This document shows, in pieces, positions 39,550 to 49,150 of a stretch of 64,000 bases of DNA. A program made the translations under genes and the position numbers. The stretch comes from Rugamonas aquatica (lineage in GTDB: Bacteria; Pseudomonadota; Gammaproteobacteria; Burkholderiales; Burkholderiaceae_D): the NCBI RefSeq assembly GCF_009380215.1, contig NZ_WHUG01000007.1:1-64000 (forward strand). The letters run 5' to 3'. Each line of letters begins with the position of its first letter. The first letter of the stretch is position 1. Under the pieces are notes generated by a model. The model worked only from the letters and a program-made list of their open reading frames with translations, did not search any database and was not told the origin of the DNA.

Positions 39550-42500
39550 ATGAAACGCATGTTGTTTAATGCTACGCAGCAAGAAGAACTGCGCGTAGCA
39601 ATCGTCGACGGTCAGAAATTGATCGACATCGACATCGAAACCGCCGGCCGCGAACAGCGCAAATCCAACATCTACAAAGGCGTGATTACCCGCATCGAAC
39701 CGTCGCTGGAAGCTTGCTTCGTCAGCTACGGCGAAGATCGCCACGGTTTCCTGCCATTCAAGGAAGTAGCACGCACTTACTTCCGCGAAGGCGTGGATGT
39801 CCGCAACGCCTCCGTCAAGGAAGCGCTGCGCGAAGGCCAGGAAATCATGGTCCAGGTGGAAAAGGAAGAGCGCGGCAACAAGGGCGCGGCCCTGACCTCC
39901 TTCGTCTCGCTGGCCGGCCGCTATCTGGTCCTGATGCCGAACAACCCGCGCGGTGGTGGTGTTTCCCGCCGCGTCGAAGGTGAAGAGCGCCAGGAACTGC
40001 GCGAAACCATGGACAAGCTGGACCTGCCGCCAGGCATGTCCGTCATCGCCCGCACCGCCGGCATCGGCCGCAACGTCGACGAGCTGCAGTGGGACTTGAA
40101 CTACCTGATGCAACTGTGGCGCGCGATCGAAGGCGCCGGCAAATCGGCTTCCGGCGCCTTCCTGATCTATCAGGAATCGTCGCTGGTAATCCGCGCCATC
40201 CGCGATTACTTCCAGCCTGACATCGGCGAAATCCTGATCGACACCGACGACATCTACGAACAAGCTCACCAGTTCATGAGCCACGTGATGCCGGACATGG
40301 TGCACCGCGTGAAGCGCTACAGCGACGACGTGCCGCTGTTCTCCCGCTTCCAGATCGAACACCAGATCGAAACCGCCTACAGCCGCACCGTGCCGCTGCC
40401 ATCGGGCGGCGCCATCGTCATCGACCACACCGAAGCCCTGGTCTCGGTCGACGTCAATTCGGCCCGCGCCACCCGCGGTTCGGACATCGAAACCACCGCC
40501 TTCAACACCAACTGCGAAGCCGCTGAAGAAGTGGCCCGCCAGCTGCGCCTGCGCGACTTGGGCGGCCTGATCGTGATCGACTTCATCGACATGGAAGTGG
40601 CCAAGAACCAGCGCGAAGTCGAACAGCGCCTGAAAGACGCGCTGCACCACGACCGTGCACGCGTCCAGATGGGCAAGATTTCCCGCTTCGGCCTGATGGA
40701 ACTGTCGCGTCAGCGCCTGCGTCCGTCGCTGTCGGAAGGTTCGCACGTGACCTGCCCGCGCTGCTCCGGCACCGGCCATATCCGCGACACCGAATCGTCC
40801 GCACTGCAAGTGCTGCGCATCATCCAGGAAGAGGCCATGAAGGAAAACTCGGCCACCATCCACGTGCAAGTGCCGGTGGATGTGGCAGCCTTCCTGCTGA
40901 ACGAAAAGCGCGGCGAAGTGCTGAAGATCGAGACCCGCCACCGCATCAGCATCATCCTGGTGCCGAACAAGCACCTGGAAACCCCGCACTACAAACTGGA
41001 GCGCATCAAGCACGACGATCCGCGTCTGGAAGACAGCCAGGCGAGCTACTCGCTGGCCGAGCAAGCAGAAACCGACATGGCCTACAGCAAGCGCCAGAAG
41101 GAAGAAGCCAAGCCGCGCCAGGAAGCCATGGTCAAGACCATCACCCCGGACCAGCCAGCACCGCTGGTCGAGCGCAAGCCGACCGAAACCGTCATCAAGC
41201 CAGCGCCGGCCCCAACGCCAGCACCGGCCGAGCAAGGTTTCTTCGCCAAGCTGATCAGCTTCTTCACCGGCAAACCGGAAACCCCGGTGCTGCCGCAGCA
41301 GCCGACCATCGTGGTCAAGGCGCCATCGGGCGACCGTGGCGACCGCAACGCCCGTGGTCCACGCGGCCGCAACCGTAACGGCAAGGCCGGCGGCCGTGGC
41401 GAGCGCGAAGAGCGCGAACCAGGCGCAGCCCGCCCAGGCCAGGATGAAGCCAAGGCAGCAGACGCCAACGGCCGTCCGCCACGCCCACCGCGTCCACCGC
41501 GCGAGCCACGCGAACCGCGTGAAAACCAGGCAGCAGAAGGCCAGGCTCCACGCGAACGCGCAGAACGCGCCGAGCGTCCGGAACGCGCAGAACGCGCCCC
41601 GCGTCCTCCACGCGAACCGCGCGGCGAAAAAGCGCCAGTCGAAGCCAAGGTTGAAGAATTGGCCTTGAACGTAGGCGTGCCGTCGACCGGTCCTGTGACC
41701 GAAGCGACCACCAGCATCCTGAAAGCCGCGCCGAACGCCGGTCCTGAAGGCGATGACAACGAAGCAGCGGTGGACGGTGAAGAGCCGCGTCGTCGCCGTC
41801 GTCGTGGTGGCCGCAACCGCAATCGCCGCGACCGCGACGGTGCGGAAGGTACGGAAGGCGTTGAAGGCCAGGAATCGGCAGCAGCCGAAGCCGGCGAGCA
41901 AGGCGAACAAATCGCCCTGAGCTTCGCGCCAGTCGCCGAAGCGGCAGCAGTTGCAGCAGCGCCGGTAGCGGAAGCTGTCGTGGCAGCACCAGCCGTTGAA
42001 GCGCCAGCCGCCGAGCCAGTCGTTGCAGCAGTTGCGACGCCAGCACCAGTTGCCGCGCCAGCACCGGTTGAACAGCCAGCCGCTGTCGTTGTTGAAGCCG
42101 CGCCAGTGGTCGAAGCAGCGCCGGTAGCAGCCGTGGTGGAAGCACCAGCAGCCGTGGTCGAAGCACCGGTCGTCGCAGCGCCAGTGGTTGAGCCAGTCGT
42201 CGCCGAAGCGCCGGCAGTGGTGGCCGAAGTTGCCGCTCCAGCCTTCGTCGAAACCGCACCGGTGGTTGCTGCACCTGCACCTGCGCCTACCCCGGCTCCT
42301 GCGCCAGTCGCAGCGCCAGTGGTTGCCGAGCCAGTCGCTCCGGTCGCCGTTGCTCCTGCACCGGTGGCAGCACCAGCGCCAGTGGCTGCACCGTCGGCGC
42401 CGATCGATCTGCAAGCAGTGCTCGGCTCCGCCGGCCTGACGCTGGCAGCCACCGATCCGGCCAAACTGCGCGCCGCGCAGGAAGCCGCTGCCAAGGCAGT

Positions 42501-42585
42501 CGCACCGGCCCGCGTTCCACGCGAACGCAAGCCGCTGCCACCGCAAGCTGACGAGCCTCTGGTCCAGGTGGATACCCGCCGCTAG
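39550..42585 (+). CDS. rne: Ribonuclease E
   Basis: 1011 residues. The N-terminal catalytic half has the S1 domain (KSNIYKGVITRIEPSLEACFVSYGEDRHGFLPF), 5' sensor and DNase-I-like region with catalytic Asp residues in VSVDVNSARATRGSD and LIVIDFIDM. The Zn-link CPRCSGTG has Cys402 and Cys405. The C-terminal half (about 510-1011) is disordered: an Arg-rich RNA-binding stretch (RNGKAGGRGEREERE; RRRRRRGGRNRNRRDRDG) and then a long Ala/Val/Pro-rich tail, the degradosome scaffold side. It initiates mRNA decay and rRNA/tRNA processing. A long leader precedes it and a strong terminator follows. Confidence 0.96.
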   Translation: MKRMLFNATQQEELRVAIVDGQKLIDIDIETAGREQRKSNIYKGVITRIEPSLEACFVSYGEDRHGFLPFKEVARTYFREGVDVRNASVKEALREGQEIMVQVEKEERGNKGAALTSFVSLAGRYLVLMPNNPRGGGVSRRVEGEERQELRETMDKLDLPPGMSVIARTAGIGRNVDELQWDLNYLMQLWRAIEGAGKSASGAFLIYQESSLVIRAIRDYFQPDIGEILIDTDDIYEQAHQFMSHVMPDMVHRVKRYSDDVPLFSRFQIEHQIETAYSRTVPLPSGGAIVIDHTEALVSVDVNSARATRGSDIETTAFNTNCEAAEEVARQLRLRDLGGLIVIDFIDMEVAKNQREVEQRLKDALHHDRARVQMGKISRFGLMELSRQRLRPSLSEGSHVTCPRCSGTGHIRDTESSALQVLRIIQEEAMKENSATIHVQVPVDVAAFLLNEKRGEVLKIETRHRISIILVPNKHLETPHYKLERIKHDDPRLEDSQASYSLAEQAETDMAYSKRQKEEAKPRQEAMVKTITPDQPAPLVERKPTETVIKPAPAPTPAPAEQGFFAKLISFFTGKPETPVLPQQPTIVVKAPSGDRGDRNARGPRGRNRNGKAGGRGEREEREPGAARPGQDEAKAADANGRPPRPPRPPREPREPRENQAAEGQAPRERAERAERPERAERAPRPPREPRGEKAPVEAKVEELALNVGVPSTGPVTEATTSILKAAPNAGPEGDDNEAAVDGEEPRRRRRRGGRNRNRRDRDGAEGTEGVEGQESAAAEAGEQGEQIALSFAPVAEAAAVAAAPVAEAVVAAPAVEAPAAEPVVAAVATPAPVAAPAPVEQPAAVVVEAAPVVEAAPVAAVVEAPAAVVEAPVVAAPVVEPVVAEAPAVVAEVAAPAFVETAPVVAAPAPAPTPAPAPVAAPVVAEPVAPVAVAPAPVAAPAPVAAPSAPIDLQAVLGSAGLTLAATDPAKLRAAQEAAAKAVAPARVPRERKPLPPQADEPLVQVDTRR

Positions 42586-42605
42586 TCGCAGCGGATAGCC
42601 AAACT

Positions 42606-42665
42606 AAAAAGCCCCGCCGGCACTGAGCGCGTTCTTGAGCGCGTTCAGGCCGGCGGGGCTTTTTT
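42606..42665 (+). terminator. Rho-independent terminator after rne
   Basis: AAAAAGCCCCGCCGG (42606-42620) pairs with CCGGCGGGGC (42650-42659) followed by TTTTTT. The loop contains a direct repeat GAGCGCGTTC. It lies 20 bases after the rne stop codon and also reads as a terminator on the - strand. Confidence 0.93.
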
Positions 42666-42768
42666 AATGGAGGCCCACGCCACCGAGTTGGCGGCGACGT
42701 GCTATCGTAGCTTCTTGTAGTTGCTCAGATGTCGTCCCGCATTTCAAAAACAGCAAGATTGTAGAGTC

Positions 42769-43878
42769 ATGGCAGAGAAAATCATCATGATGGCCAGCCA
42801 GCGCCGCGCGCCGCCAGCCATCCCCGCAGTCCTGGAAACGCCCACCGGCCTGCTGAGCGATCAGCTGGCCCGCCCGCTACACGATCTGCGCATCTCCGTC
42901 ACCGACCGCTGCAATTTCCGCTGCGTCTACTGCATGCCCAAAGAGGTGTTCGACAAGGACTACCAGTACCTGCCGCACACCTCCCTGCTGTCGTTCGAAG
43001 AAATCACCCGGCTGGCCAAGACCTTCATCGCCCACGGCGTCGAGAAAATCCGCCTGACCGGCGGCGAGCCGCTGCTGCGCAAGAATATCGAACGCCTGAT
43101 CGCCATGCTGGCCGAGCTCAAGACCGTCCACGGCAAACCGCTGGACCTGACGCTGACCACCAACGCCTCCCTGCTGGCGCGCAAGGCACAGTCGCTCAAG
43201 GACGCCGGCCTGCAACGCATCACCGTCTCGCTCGATGCGCTGGACAACACCGTCTTCCAGCGCATGAACGATGTCGACTTCTCGGTTGACGATGTGCTGC
43301 ACGGGATAGATGTCGCACATCAAGTCGGCCTGGGGCCGATCAAGATCAACATGGTGGTCAAAGCCGGCATGAACGACCAGGAAATCCTGCCCATGGCCCG
43401 CCATTTCAAGCACACGCCCTACATCCTGCGCTTCATCGAATACATGGATGTCGGCGCATCCAACGGCTGGAAAATGGACGAAGTCATCCCCTCCGCCGAG
43501 GTGGTAAGCCGCATCCACGCTGAGATGCCGCTCGAAGCGCTGTCCGCCAACTACACCGGCGAAACCGCCGCGCGCTGGCGCTACGCCGACGGCGCTGGCG
43601 AGATCGGCGTGATCTCAAGTGTATCCCACGCATTCTGCCGCGACTGTACCCGTGCGCGCCTGTCCACCGAGGGTAAGCTGTACACTTGTCTGTTCGCCAG
43701 CAGCGGCCACGATTTGCGCGCCCTGCTGCGCGACGGCCGCAGCGACGCCGAAATCGGCACCGTGCTGGCCCACCTGTGGCGCGCGCGGGGCGACCGATAC
43801 TCGGAACTGCGCACCAATAATACGGACGGCCTGCAAGCCGGCGCCACCAAAGTGGAAATGTCTTACATCGGAGGGTAG
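42769..43878 (+). CDS. moaA: GTP 3',8-cyclase MoaA (molybdenum cofactor synthesis)
   Basis: 369 residues from the ATG at 42769; TTG/ATG alternatives at 42721 and 42790 cannot be excluded because no strong RBS stands out. Radical-SAM cluster CNFRCVYC (Cys48, 52, 55) and the C-terminal second cluster CRDCTRARLSTEGKLYTC. LTGGEPLLRKN is the SAM-binding GGE motif. It ends in Gly-Gly, as required for MoaA activity. It converts GTP to the cyclic intermediate of molybdopterin. The next gene starts 1 base after the stop, so the two are an operon. Confidence 0.95.
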   Translation: MAEKIIMMASQRRAPPAIPAVLETPTGLLSDQLARPLHDLRISVTDRCNFRCVYCMPKEVFDKDYQYLPHTSLLSFEEITRLAKTFIAHGVEKIRLTGGEPLLRKNIERLIAMLAELKTVHGKPLDLTLTTNASLLARKAQSLKDAGLQRITVSLDALDNTVFQRMNDVDFSVDDVLHGIDVAHQVGLGPIKINMVVKAGMNDQEILPMARHFKHTPYILRFIEYMDVGASNGWKMDEVIPSAEVVSRIHAEMPLEALSANYTGETAARWRYADGAGEIGVISSVSHAFCRDCTRARLSTEGKLYTCLFASSGHDLRALLRDGRSDAEIGTVLAHLWRARGDRYSELRTNNTDGLQAGATKVEMSYIGG

Positions 43879-43879
43879 T

Positions 43880-45781
43880 TTGTCTTTGAAGAGCAAGATC
43901 ACCGGATTGATACTGGCTGGTGGACGCGGCACCCGCATGGGCCGCGTCGATAAAGGTCTGCAGCCGTTTCGCGGCGCCACGCTGGTCGAACATGTGATGC
44001 GCCGCCTGGCGCCGCAAGTCGCCACCGTCGTCATCAACGCCAACCGCAACCTGCCGCAGTACCAGGCGGTGGCCGGCGCGGCGCCGGTGCTGCCCGATTA
44101 TCTCGACGGCTTCGAAGGCCCGCTGGCCGGCCTGCAAATCGGCCTGCAATACTGCCCCACCGAACTGCTGCTGACCGCTCCCTGCGACTCGCCCTTCCTG
44201 CCCGACGACCTGGCCGAACGCCTGCACGCGGCGCTGCTGGAGCAGAACGCCGACGTGGCGCTGGCCGTCACCATGGAAGCCGAAGAAGGCGTCGAACCGT
44301 ATCGCCAGCCGCACCCGGTGTTCGCGCTGATGAAGGCAAGCCTGCTGCCGCAGCTGGACACCTATCTGGACACCGGCGCGCGCCGCATGGAAAGCTGGAT
44401 CAAATCGCTGCGCGTGGCCGAAGTGATGTTCGACGACGCCGACGCCTTCCGCAACATCAACACGCTGGCCGAGTTGCAGATGCACGAGCAGGCCAGCGCC
44501 AGCGAGCCATCCGCACCGGTAGCACCAGCTGTTGGCGATCCCGGCGCGATGCCCGTAGCCGAAGCGCAGCGCATCATCTGCGAACGCATCACGCCCGTCA
44601 CCGCGACCGAAACGCGCGCGCTGCTGCACGGCGCGCTCGATCGCGTGCTGGCCGAAGACATCATCTCGCCGATCAACGTGCCGGCCTACGACAACTCGGC
44701 GATGGACGGCTACGCGCTGCGCGGCGCCGACCTGCCCGCAGCCGGCGCTCCCGACGCCACGTTCAAGGTGATCGACATCGCCTACGCGGGCCGCCCTTGC
44801 ACGCAGACGCCGCAAGCCGGCGAATGCATCCGCATCATGACCGGCGCCGCCATCCCGCCCGGCTGCGACAGCGTGCTGCCGCAGGAACTGGCCTCGCACA
44901 TCGATGGCGACAGCGTCACCATCCCGCACGGCGCCATCCGCACCGGCGCCAACCGCCGCTTCGCCGGCGAGGATCTGAAAGCGGGCGGCATCGCGCTGGC
45001 GAAAGGGAAAATCCTGCGCCCCGCCGATCTGGGCCTGGTAGCCTCGCTCGGCATCGGCGAAGTGACGGTGCAGCGCAAGCTGCGCGTGGCCTTCTTCTCC
45101 ACCGGCGACGAACTGCGCTCGCTCGGCGATCCTCTCGACGACGGCTGCGTCTACGACAGCAACCGCTACACGCTGTTCGGCATGCTGACGCGGCTCGGCT
45201 GCGAAGTGATCGACATGGGCATCGTGCGCGACGATCCGGCCGCGCTGGAGGCGGCGCTGCGCCAAGCCTGCACCAAGGCCGACGCCATCATCACCTCCGG
45301 CGGCGTATCCGAAGGCGCGGCCGACTACACACGCGACATCATGGCCCGCCTGGGCGACGTCGCCTTCTGGAAGCTGGCGATGCGTCCCGGCCGCCCGCTC
45401 GCCTTCGGCAAGATTCAAACGGAGGCAGACAGCGCCTGGCTGTTTGGCCTGCCCGGCAATCCGGTGGCGGTGATGGTGTCGTTCTACATGTTCGCCCGTC
45501 CGGCGCTGCTGCGCATGATGGGCGCGCAGGCGACGCAGCCGGTGATGCAGGCCCGCACCACGGAAGCGATCCGCAAACGCCCCGGCCGCACCGAGTACCA
45601 GCGCGGCATCCTGAGCACCGGCGCAGGCGGCGAACCGCAAGTGCGTCTCACCGGCGCGCAAGGCTCGGGCATATTGAGTTCGATGACGGAAGCGAACTGC
45701 ATCGTCGTGCTGCGCGAAGCGCAGGCCAGCATCGCCGCCGGCGAGATGGTCGACGTGCTGCTGTTCGACGGCCTGGTCTAG
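43880..45781 (+). CDS. mobA-moeA: Fused MobA-MoeA molybdenum cofactor enzyme
   Basis: One uninterrupted frame of 633 residues. I place the start at TTG 43880, with GGAGG 5 bases upstream, directly after moaA. Residues 1-200 are MobA guanylyltransferase: ITGLILAGGRGTRMGRVDKGLQPF, LLLTAPCDSPFLPDDL, QPHPVFALM. Residues about 224-633 are MoeA molybdotransferase: ISPINVPAYDNSAMDGYALRG, IRIMTGAAIPPGCDSVLPQE, FFSTGDELRSLGDPL, SGGVSEGAADYT and GLPGNPVAVMV. A linker rich in Ser, Ala and Pro joins them. MoeA inserts molybdate and MobA adds GMP, so the fusion joins late steps. An internal ATG at about 44549 (MPVAEAQ) could also start free MoeA. Confidence 0.9.
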   Translation: MSLKSKITGLILAGGRGTRMGRVDKGLQPFRGATLVEHVMRRLAPQVATVVINANRNLPQYQAVAGAAPVLPDYLDGFEGPLAGLQIGLQYCPTELLLTAPCDSPFLPDDLAERLHAALLEQNADVALAVTMEAEEGVEPYRQPHPVFALMKASLLPQLDTYLDTGARRMESWIKSLRVAEVMFDDADAFRNINTLAELQMHEQASASEPSAPVAPAVGDPGAMPVAEAQRIICERITPVTATETRALLHGALDRVLAEDIISPINVPAYDNSAMDGYALRGADLPAAGAPDATFKVIDIAYAGRPCTQTPQAGECIRIMTGAAIPPGCDSVLPQELASHIDGDSVTIPHGAIRTGANRRFAGEDLKAGGIALAKGKILRPADLGLVASLGIGEVTVQRKLRVAFFSTGDELRSLGDPLDDGCVYDSNRYTLFGMLTRLGCEVIDMGIVRDDPAALEAALRQACTKADAIITSGGVSEGAADYTRDIMARLGDVAFWKLAMRPGRPLAFGKIQTEADSAWLFGLPGNPVAVMVSFYMFARPALLRMMGAQATQPVMQARTTEAIRKRPGRTEYQRGILSTGAGGEPQVRLTGAQGSGILSSMTEANCIVVLREAQASIAAGEMVDVLLFDGLV

Positions 45782-45785
45782 CCGC

Positions 45786-46427
45786 ATGATGCCGGCCAGC
45801 GCCCATCAGCCACGCCTGCGCATCCGCAATCTGCAATCGCCGCTGGCCGGCCCGTTCTCCTTCGATCTCGAAGCGGGCCAGTGCCTGACCATCTCCGGCC
45901 CGTCCGGCGCGGGCAAAAGCCTGCTGCTGCGGATGCTGTGCGATCTCGATCCCAACACCGGCGAGGCCCTGCTGAACGGACTTCCCCGCTCCGGCATGAG
46001 CGCCCCCGAGTGGCGGGCCGGCGTGATCTACCAGCCCGCCGAAGCGGCATGGTGGCAGCCGACTGCTGGCCAGCATTTCAAGCCCTCGCAGATGGACCGC
46101 GTGCGTGAACTGCTGCCGCAACTGAATCTGTCGCCGTCGCTGCTGGAGAGCGACATCAACCGCCTGTCCACCGGCGAGCGACAGCGCATGGCGTTGATAC
46201 GCTCACTGGCCTGCCAACCGCAAGTGCTGCTGCTTGACGAGCCTACCGCCGCGCTGGACCCCGCATCCGTCGCCGCAACCGAAGCATTGCTGCAAAAGGA
46301 ACTGGCGGCGGGCCTGTCCATCATCCTGGTCACCCACTCCGAAGCGCAGGCGCAAACGTTGGGCCACCGCAGCATGACGATGCGCGACCGCCAGCTCAAC
46401 GAAAACGACAACGAGGCCGCGCCATGA
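45786..46427 (+). CDS. fetA: ABC transporter ATP-binding protein, FetA-like
   Basis: 213 residues with Walker A GPSGAGKS, signature LSTGERQRMALIRSLA, Walker B VLLLDEPTAALDP and switch His in LVTHSE. Paired with the UPF0014/YbbM-type permease, it matches FetA (YbbL) of the FetAB iron exporter that eases oxidative stress. It starts 4 bases after the moeA stop and overlaps fetB by 4 bases. The metal substrate is inferred from the family. Confidence 0.88.
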   Translation: MMPASAHQPRLRIRNLQSPLAGPFSFDLEAGQCLTISGPSGAGKSLLLRMLCDLDPNTGEALLNGLPRSGMSAPEWRAGVIYQPAEAAWWQPTAGQHFKPSQMDRVRELLPQLNLSPSLLESDINRLSTGERQRMALIRSLACQPQVLLLDEPTAALDPASVAATEALLQKELAAGLSIILVTHSEAQAQTLGHRSMTMRDRQLNENDNEAAP

Positions 46428-47233
46428 GCGCCGGCATGACACCGATCCAACCAGGCGCAATCGACCTGGCCATCGCCTCGTCACTGGTGCTGCTCAACGC
46501 CGGCATCTCGGCGTGGTTGGGATTGCGCATGCAGCGCAGCATGCTGTGGGCAGCCGTACGCATGGTGGTGCAGTTGCTGCTGGTGGGACTGGTGCTGCGC
46601 TGGGTGTTTGCTCTGGCCTCGCCGGCCGCAACGCTGGCCGTGGCAATGCTGATGATCGTCGCCGCCGCGCGCGAGGTGGCGATGCGGCCCGCACACGGCT
46701 TGCGCGGCTGGCCAGGCGTATGGCTGGCCACTGCGAGCGTCGGCCTGTCCAGCATCGCCACCGTGATGCTGGCACTGTTCACCGTGCTGCATCCAACGCC
46801 CTGGTACGAACCGCAGTACGCGATTCCGCTGATCGGCATCGTGTTGGGTAACGTACTCAATTCCGCCAGCCTGGGACTGGACTCCTTCTACGGCGGCGTA
46901 GTCAACTCCCGCGCCGCGATCGAAGCGCAACTGGTGCTGGGCGCCACCCGCAACGAAGCGCTGGCGCCGCTGATACGCGAGTCGGTGCGCAAGGGCCTGA
47001 TCCCGCTCATCAACCAGATGTCGGCGGCCGGCATCATCACCCTGCCCGGCATCATGACCGGCCAGATCCTCGCCGGCATGGACCCGATGGACGCGGTGCG
47101 CTATCAAATCCTGCTGATGTTCCTGCTGGCCGGCGGCAGCGGACTATCGGTCACGCTGGCGGTCTACCTGGCGGCGCGCAGCGTCACCGACGAGCGCCAC
47201 CGCCTGCGCCTGGAACGGCTGACCAGCCGCTAG
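46424..47233 (+). CDS. fetB: Iron export permease FetB-like (UPF0014)
   Basis: 269 residues and about seven TM helices. UPF0014/FetB hallmarks are IPLIGIVLGNVLNSASLGLDSFY, EAQLVLGATRNEALAPLIRESVRKGLIPLINQMSAAGIITLPGIMTGQILAGMDP. It pairs with FetA. Its 3' end overlaps the convergent MFS gene by 50 bases, so the two may interfere at the transcript level. Confidence 0.9.
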   Translation: MSAGMTPIQPGAIDLAIASSLVLLNAGISAWLGLRMQRSMLWAAVRMVVQLLLVGLVLRWVFALASPAATLAVAMLMIVAAAREVAMRPAHGLRGWPGVWLATASVGLSSIATVMLALFTVLHPTPWYEPQYAIPLIGIVLGNVLNSASLGLDSFYGGVVNSRAAIEAQLVLGATRNEALAPLIRESVRKGLIPLINQMSAAGIITLPGIMTGQILAGMDPMDAVRYQILLMFLLAGGSGLSVTLAVYLAARSVTDERHRLRLERLTSR

Positions 47234-48338
47234 CCGCCACCAGCAGCATGCCGCAGGCCAGCCCGGCGAACGCCAGCTGCAAGCCGAATGCATGGGCTAC
47301 GAATCCTATCAATCCAGGCCCCGCCAGGATGCCGGCGTAGCCGATGGTGGTGATGGCGCTGATGGCCAGGCTGGCCGGCATATCCTGCTGGCTGCCCGCT
47401 GCGCTGAACAGCACCGGTACGATGTTCGAAGCGCCCGTGCCGATCAGCGCGAAACCGGCCAGCGCGATCCACGGCGATGGCGCCAGCACCACGATCAGGA
47501 ATCCCAACGCCGCGCACAAGCCGCCCAACAGCAGCAGGCGCGCGCCGCCCCAGCGCTGCACCATCTTGTCGCCGTTGAGCCGTCCCACGGTCATCGCCAC
47601 GGCGAAGGCCGCGTAGCCCAGGCCGCCCTGCCCGGCCGTGAAGCCGCCGCCGCTCGTCAGCATCACAGCACTCCAGTCCAGCACCGCGCCTTCGGCCAGG
47701 AACACCAGCGAGCATAAGGCGCCAATCAAAACCACCGCGCCACGCGGCATGGCGAACAGCGGTGCGTCGCGCTCCGACGGCGCCGGATCGCGCAGCAGAT
47801 AAGGACCGGCGCCGATCAGCACCAGCGCGACCGCCGCCGCCAACACCAGCGACGCCGCGACCAGATCCATCCCCGCCCACAGCATCAACGTCATGCTGCC
47901 CGCACCAACGATGCCGCCCACGCTGAACAGTCCATGGAAGCCCGACATCAGCGCGCCGCCATATTCCTTCTCGACGATCACGGCCTGGATATTCATCGCC
48001 ACATCCAGCGTGCCTATCGTCGCGCCAAACAGGAACAGCACCAGCGCCAACGACCATGCCGTCGGCGCGATCGCCAGCAAGGGAAACACCAGACAGCATC
48101 CCAGCCCGGAGGCGAGGATGATGCGGCGGCAGCCGAAGCGCGCAGCCAGCACGCCCGTCACCGGCATCGCCAGCAATGAGCCGATGCCGAGACAAAGCAG
48201 CAGCAAGCCAAGCTCCCCCTGCTGCACGCCGGTGCGCGCCTGCGCGAACGGCACCAGCGGCGCCCAGGCCGACATCGCCATGCCCGCCGCCAGGAAGGCC
48301 AGGCGGGTAGAAATTCGTTGTTGTAAACCGGTGGTCAT
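47184..48338 (-). CDS. Major facilitator superfamily transporter (YbjJ-like)
   Basis: 384 residues with 12 predicted TM helices. The early motif RFGCRRI resembles the MFS loop 2-3 motif and TLDVAMNIQAVIVEKEYGGALMSGFHGLFSVGGIVGAG is characteristic of the YbjJ/FucP-like subgroup. The substrate is unknown; pairing with a DeoR-type regulator suggests a sugar or sugar-phosphate-related compound, which is inference. It lies 14 bp downstream of the regulator and ends within the 3' end of fetB. Confidence 0.85.
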   Translation of the reverse strand: MTTGLQQRISTRLAFLAAGMAMSAWAPLVPFAQARTGVQQGELGLLLLCLGIGSLLAMPVTGVLAARFGCRRIILASGLGCCLVFPLLAIAPTAWSLALVLFLFGATIGTLDVAMNIQAVIVEKEYGGALMSGFHGLFSVGGIVGAGSMTLMLWAGMDLVAASLVLAAAVALVLIGAGPYLLRDPAPSERDAPLFAMPRGAVVLIGALCSLVFLAEGAVLDWSAVMLTSGGGFTAGQGGLGYAAFAVAMTVGRLNGDKMVQRWGGARLLLLGGLCAALGFLIVVLAPSPWIALAGFALIGTGASNIVPVLFSAAGSQQDMPASLAISAITTIGYAGILAGPGLIGFVAHAFGLQLAFAGLACGMLLVAASGWSAVPGAGGGARR

Positions 48339-48352
48339 CAGATTCGCTTTCT

Positions 48353-49129
48353 TTATTCGGCGCGCAGCAGGCGGGTGCCGGCTGCGGAATAGGCATCCGC
48401 CAGCCGCGCATCGCTATCCTGCTCGACGATCAGGTGAGTCAATTGGGCGATAGGCAGCACCAGGAAGGATGCAACCGCGCCCATTTTTTCAGTCGTGGCG
48501 ACAACGGCGGTGGCCTTGCTGTGCGCCGCGAGGCGACGCTTGAATTCCGCCTCTTCAAAATCGACAGCGGTGATGCCGGCATGCAGATCGACACCGCAGG
48601 CTCCGATGAAATACAGGTCGGGCCGCAGCAGCTCCACCTCGCGCAGCGCGGTCGCGCCAACGCTGCCGCCCAGGCCCTGCTTGACGCGGCCGCCGATCAT
48701 GATCAGTTCTATGTGAGGGCTGTCGAGCAGCCGCGCCGCAATCGACGGCGCGTTGGTCAGCACCGTCAATGGCACTGCGGGCAAAGCCTCGGCGATGGCC
48801 AGGTTGCTGGAGCCGGCGTCGAGGAAGATCACACTGCCCGGCTTTACCAGCGTGGCGGCGGCAGCGCCCAGGCGCGACTTGCCGGACTGCTGGCGCCCCA
48901 GGCGCTGGGTCAGCGTGCCCGATTCCGGCGCAGCGGCGATGCGCACGGCGCCACCGTACACTTTCTGGCACAAGCCGGCGGCGGCCAGATCGCGCAGGTC
49001 GCGCCGTATCGTATCTTCGGTGACGTTCAGGTCCAGCGCCAGCACGGAAGCAATCACGCGGCCATCGGCCTCCAATTGCTTCAGTATCAGGTCGTGGCGC
49101 TCTTGTAGCAGGAGGTTTTCACGTTTCAT
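48353..49129 (-). CDS. DeoR/GlpR-family transcriptional regulator
   Basis: 258 residues from the ATG at 49129 (MKRENLLLQERHDLILKQL). The N-terminal winged helix has the DeoR signature (VIASVLALDLNVTEDTIRRDLRDLAAAGLCQKVYGGA). The C-terminal phosphosugar-sensing domain has FLDAGSSNLAIAEAL, TNAPSIAARLL, IGGRVKQGLGGSVG and the FIGACGVD motif. It most likely represses its own operon with the MFS gene; phased ACGCA motifs lie just upstream. Confidence 0.92.
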   Translation of the reverse strand: MKRENLLLQERHDLILKQLEADGRVIASVLALDLNVTEDTIRRDLRDLAAAGLCQKVYGGAVRIAAAPESGTLTQRLGRQQSGKSRLGAAAATLVKPGSVIFLDAGSSNLAIAEALPAVPLTVLTNAPSIAARLLDSPHIELIMIGGRVKQGLGGSVGATALREVELLRPDLYFIGACGVDLHAGITAVDFEEAEFKRRLAAHSKATAVVATTEKMGAVASFLVLPIAQLTHLIVEQDSDARLADAYSAAGTRLLRAE

Positions 49130-49150
49130 GCGCAAAAGTGTACACACTCA

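Noticed and set aside
39541..42546. Long antisense ORF opposite rne (about 1000 codons)
   Set aside because: It is a shadow of a GC-rich, Ala/Pro/Val-biased gene; no start signals and no family resemblance.
43484..45787. 767-codon - strand ORF opposite moaA and mobA-moeA
   Set aside because: It is antisense to conserved molybdenum cofactor enzymes; no RBS or motifs.
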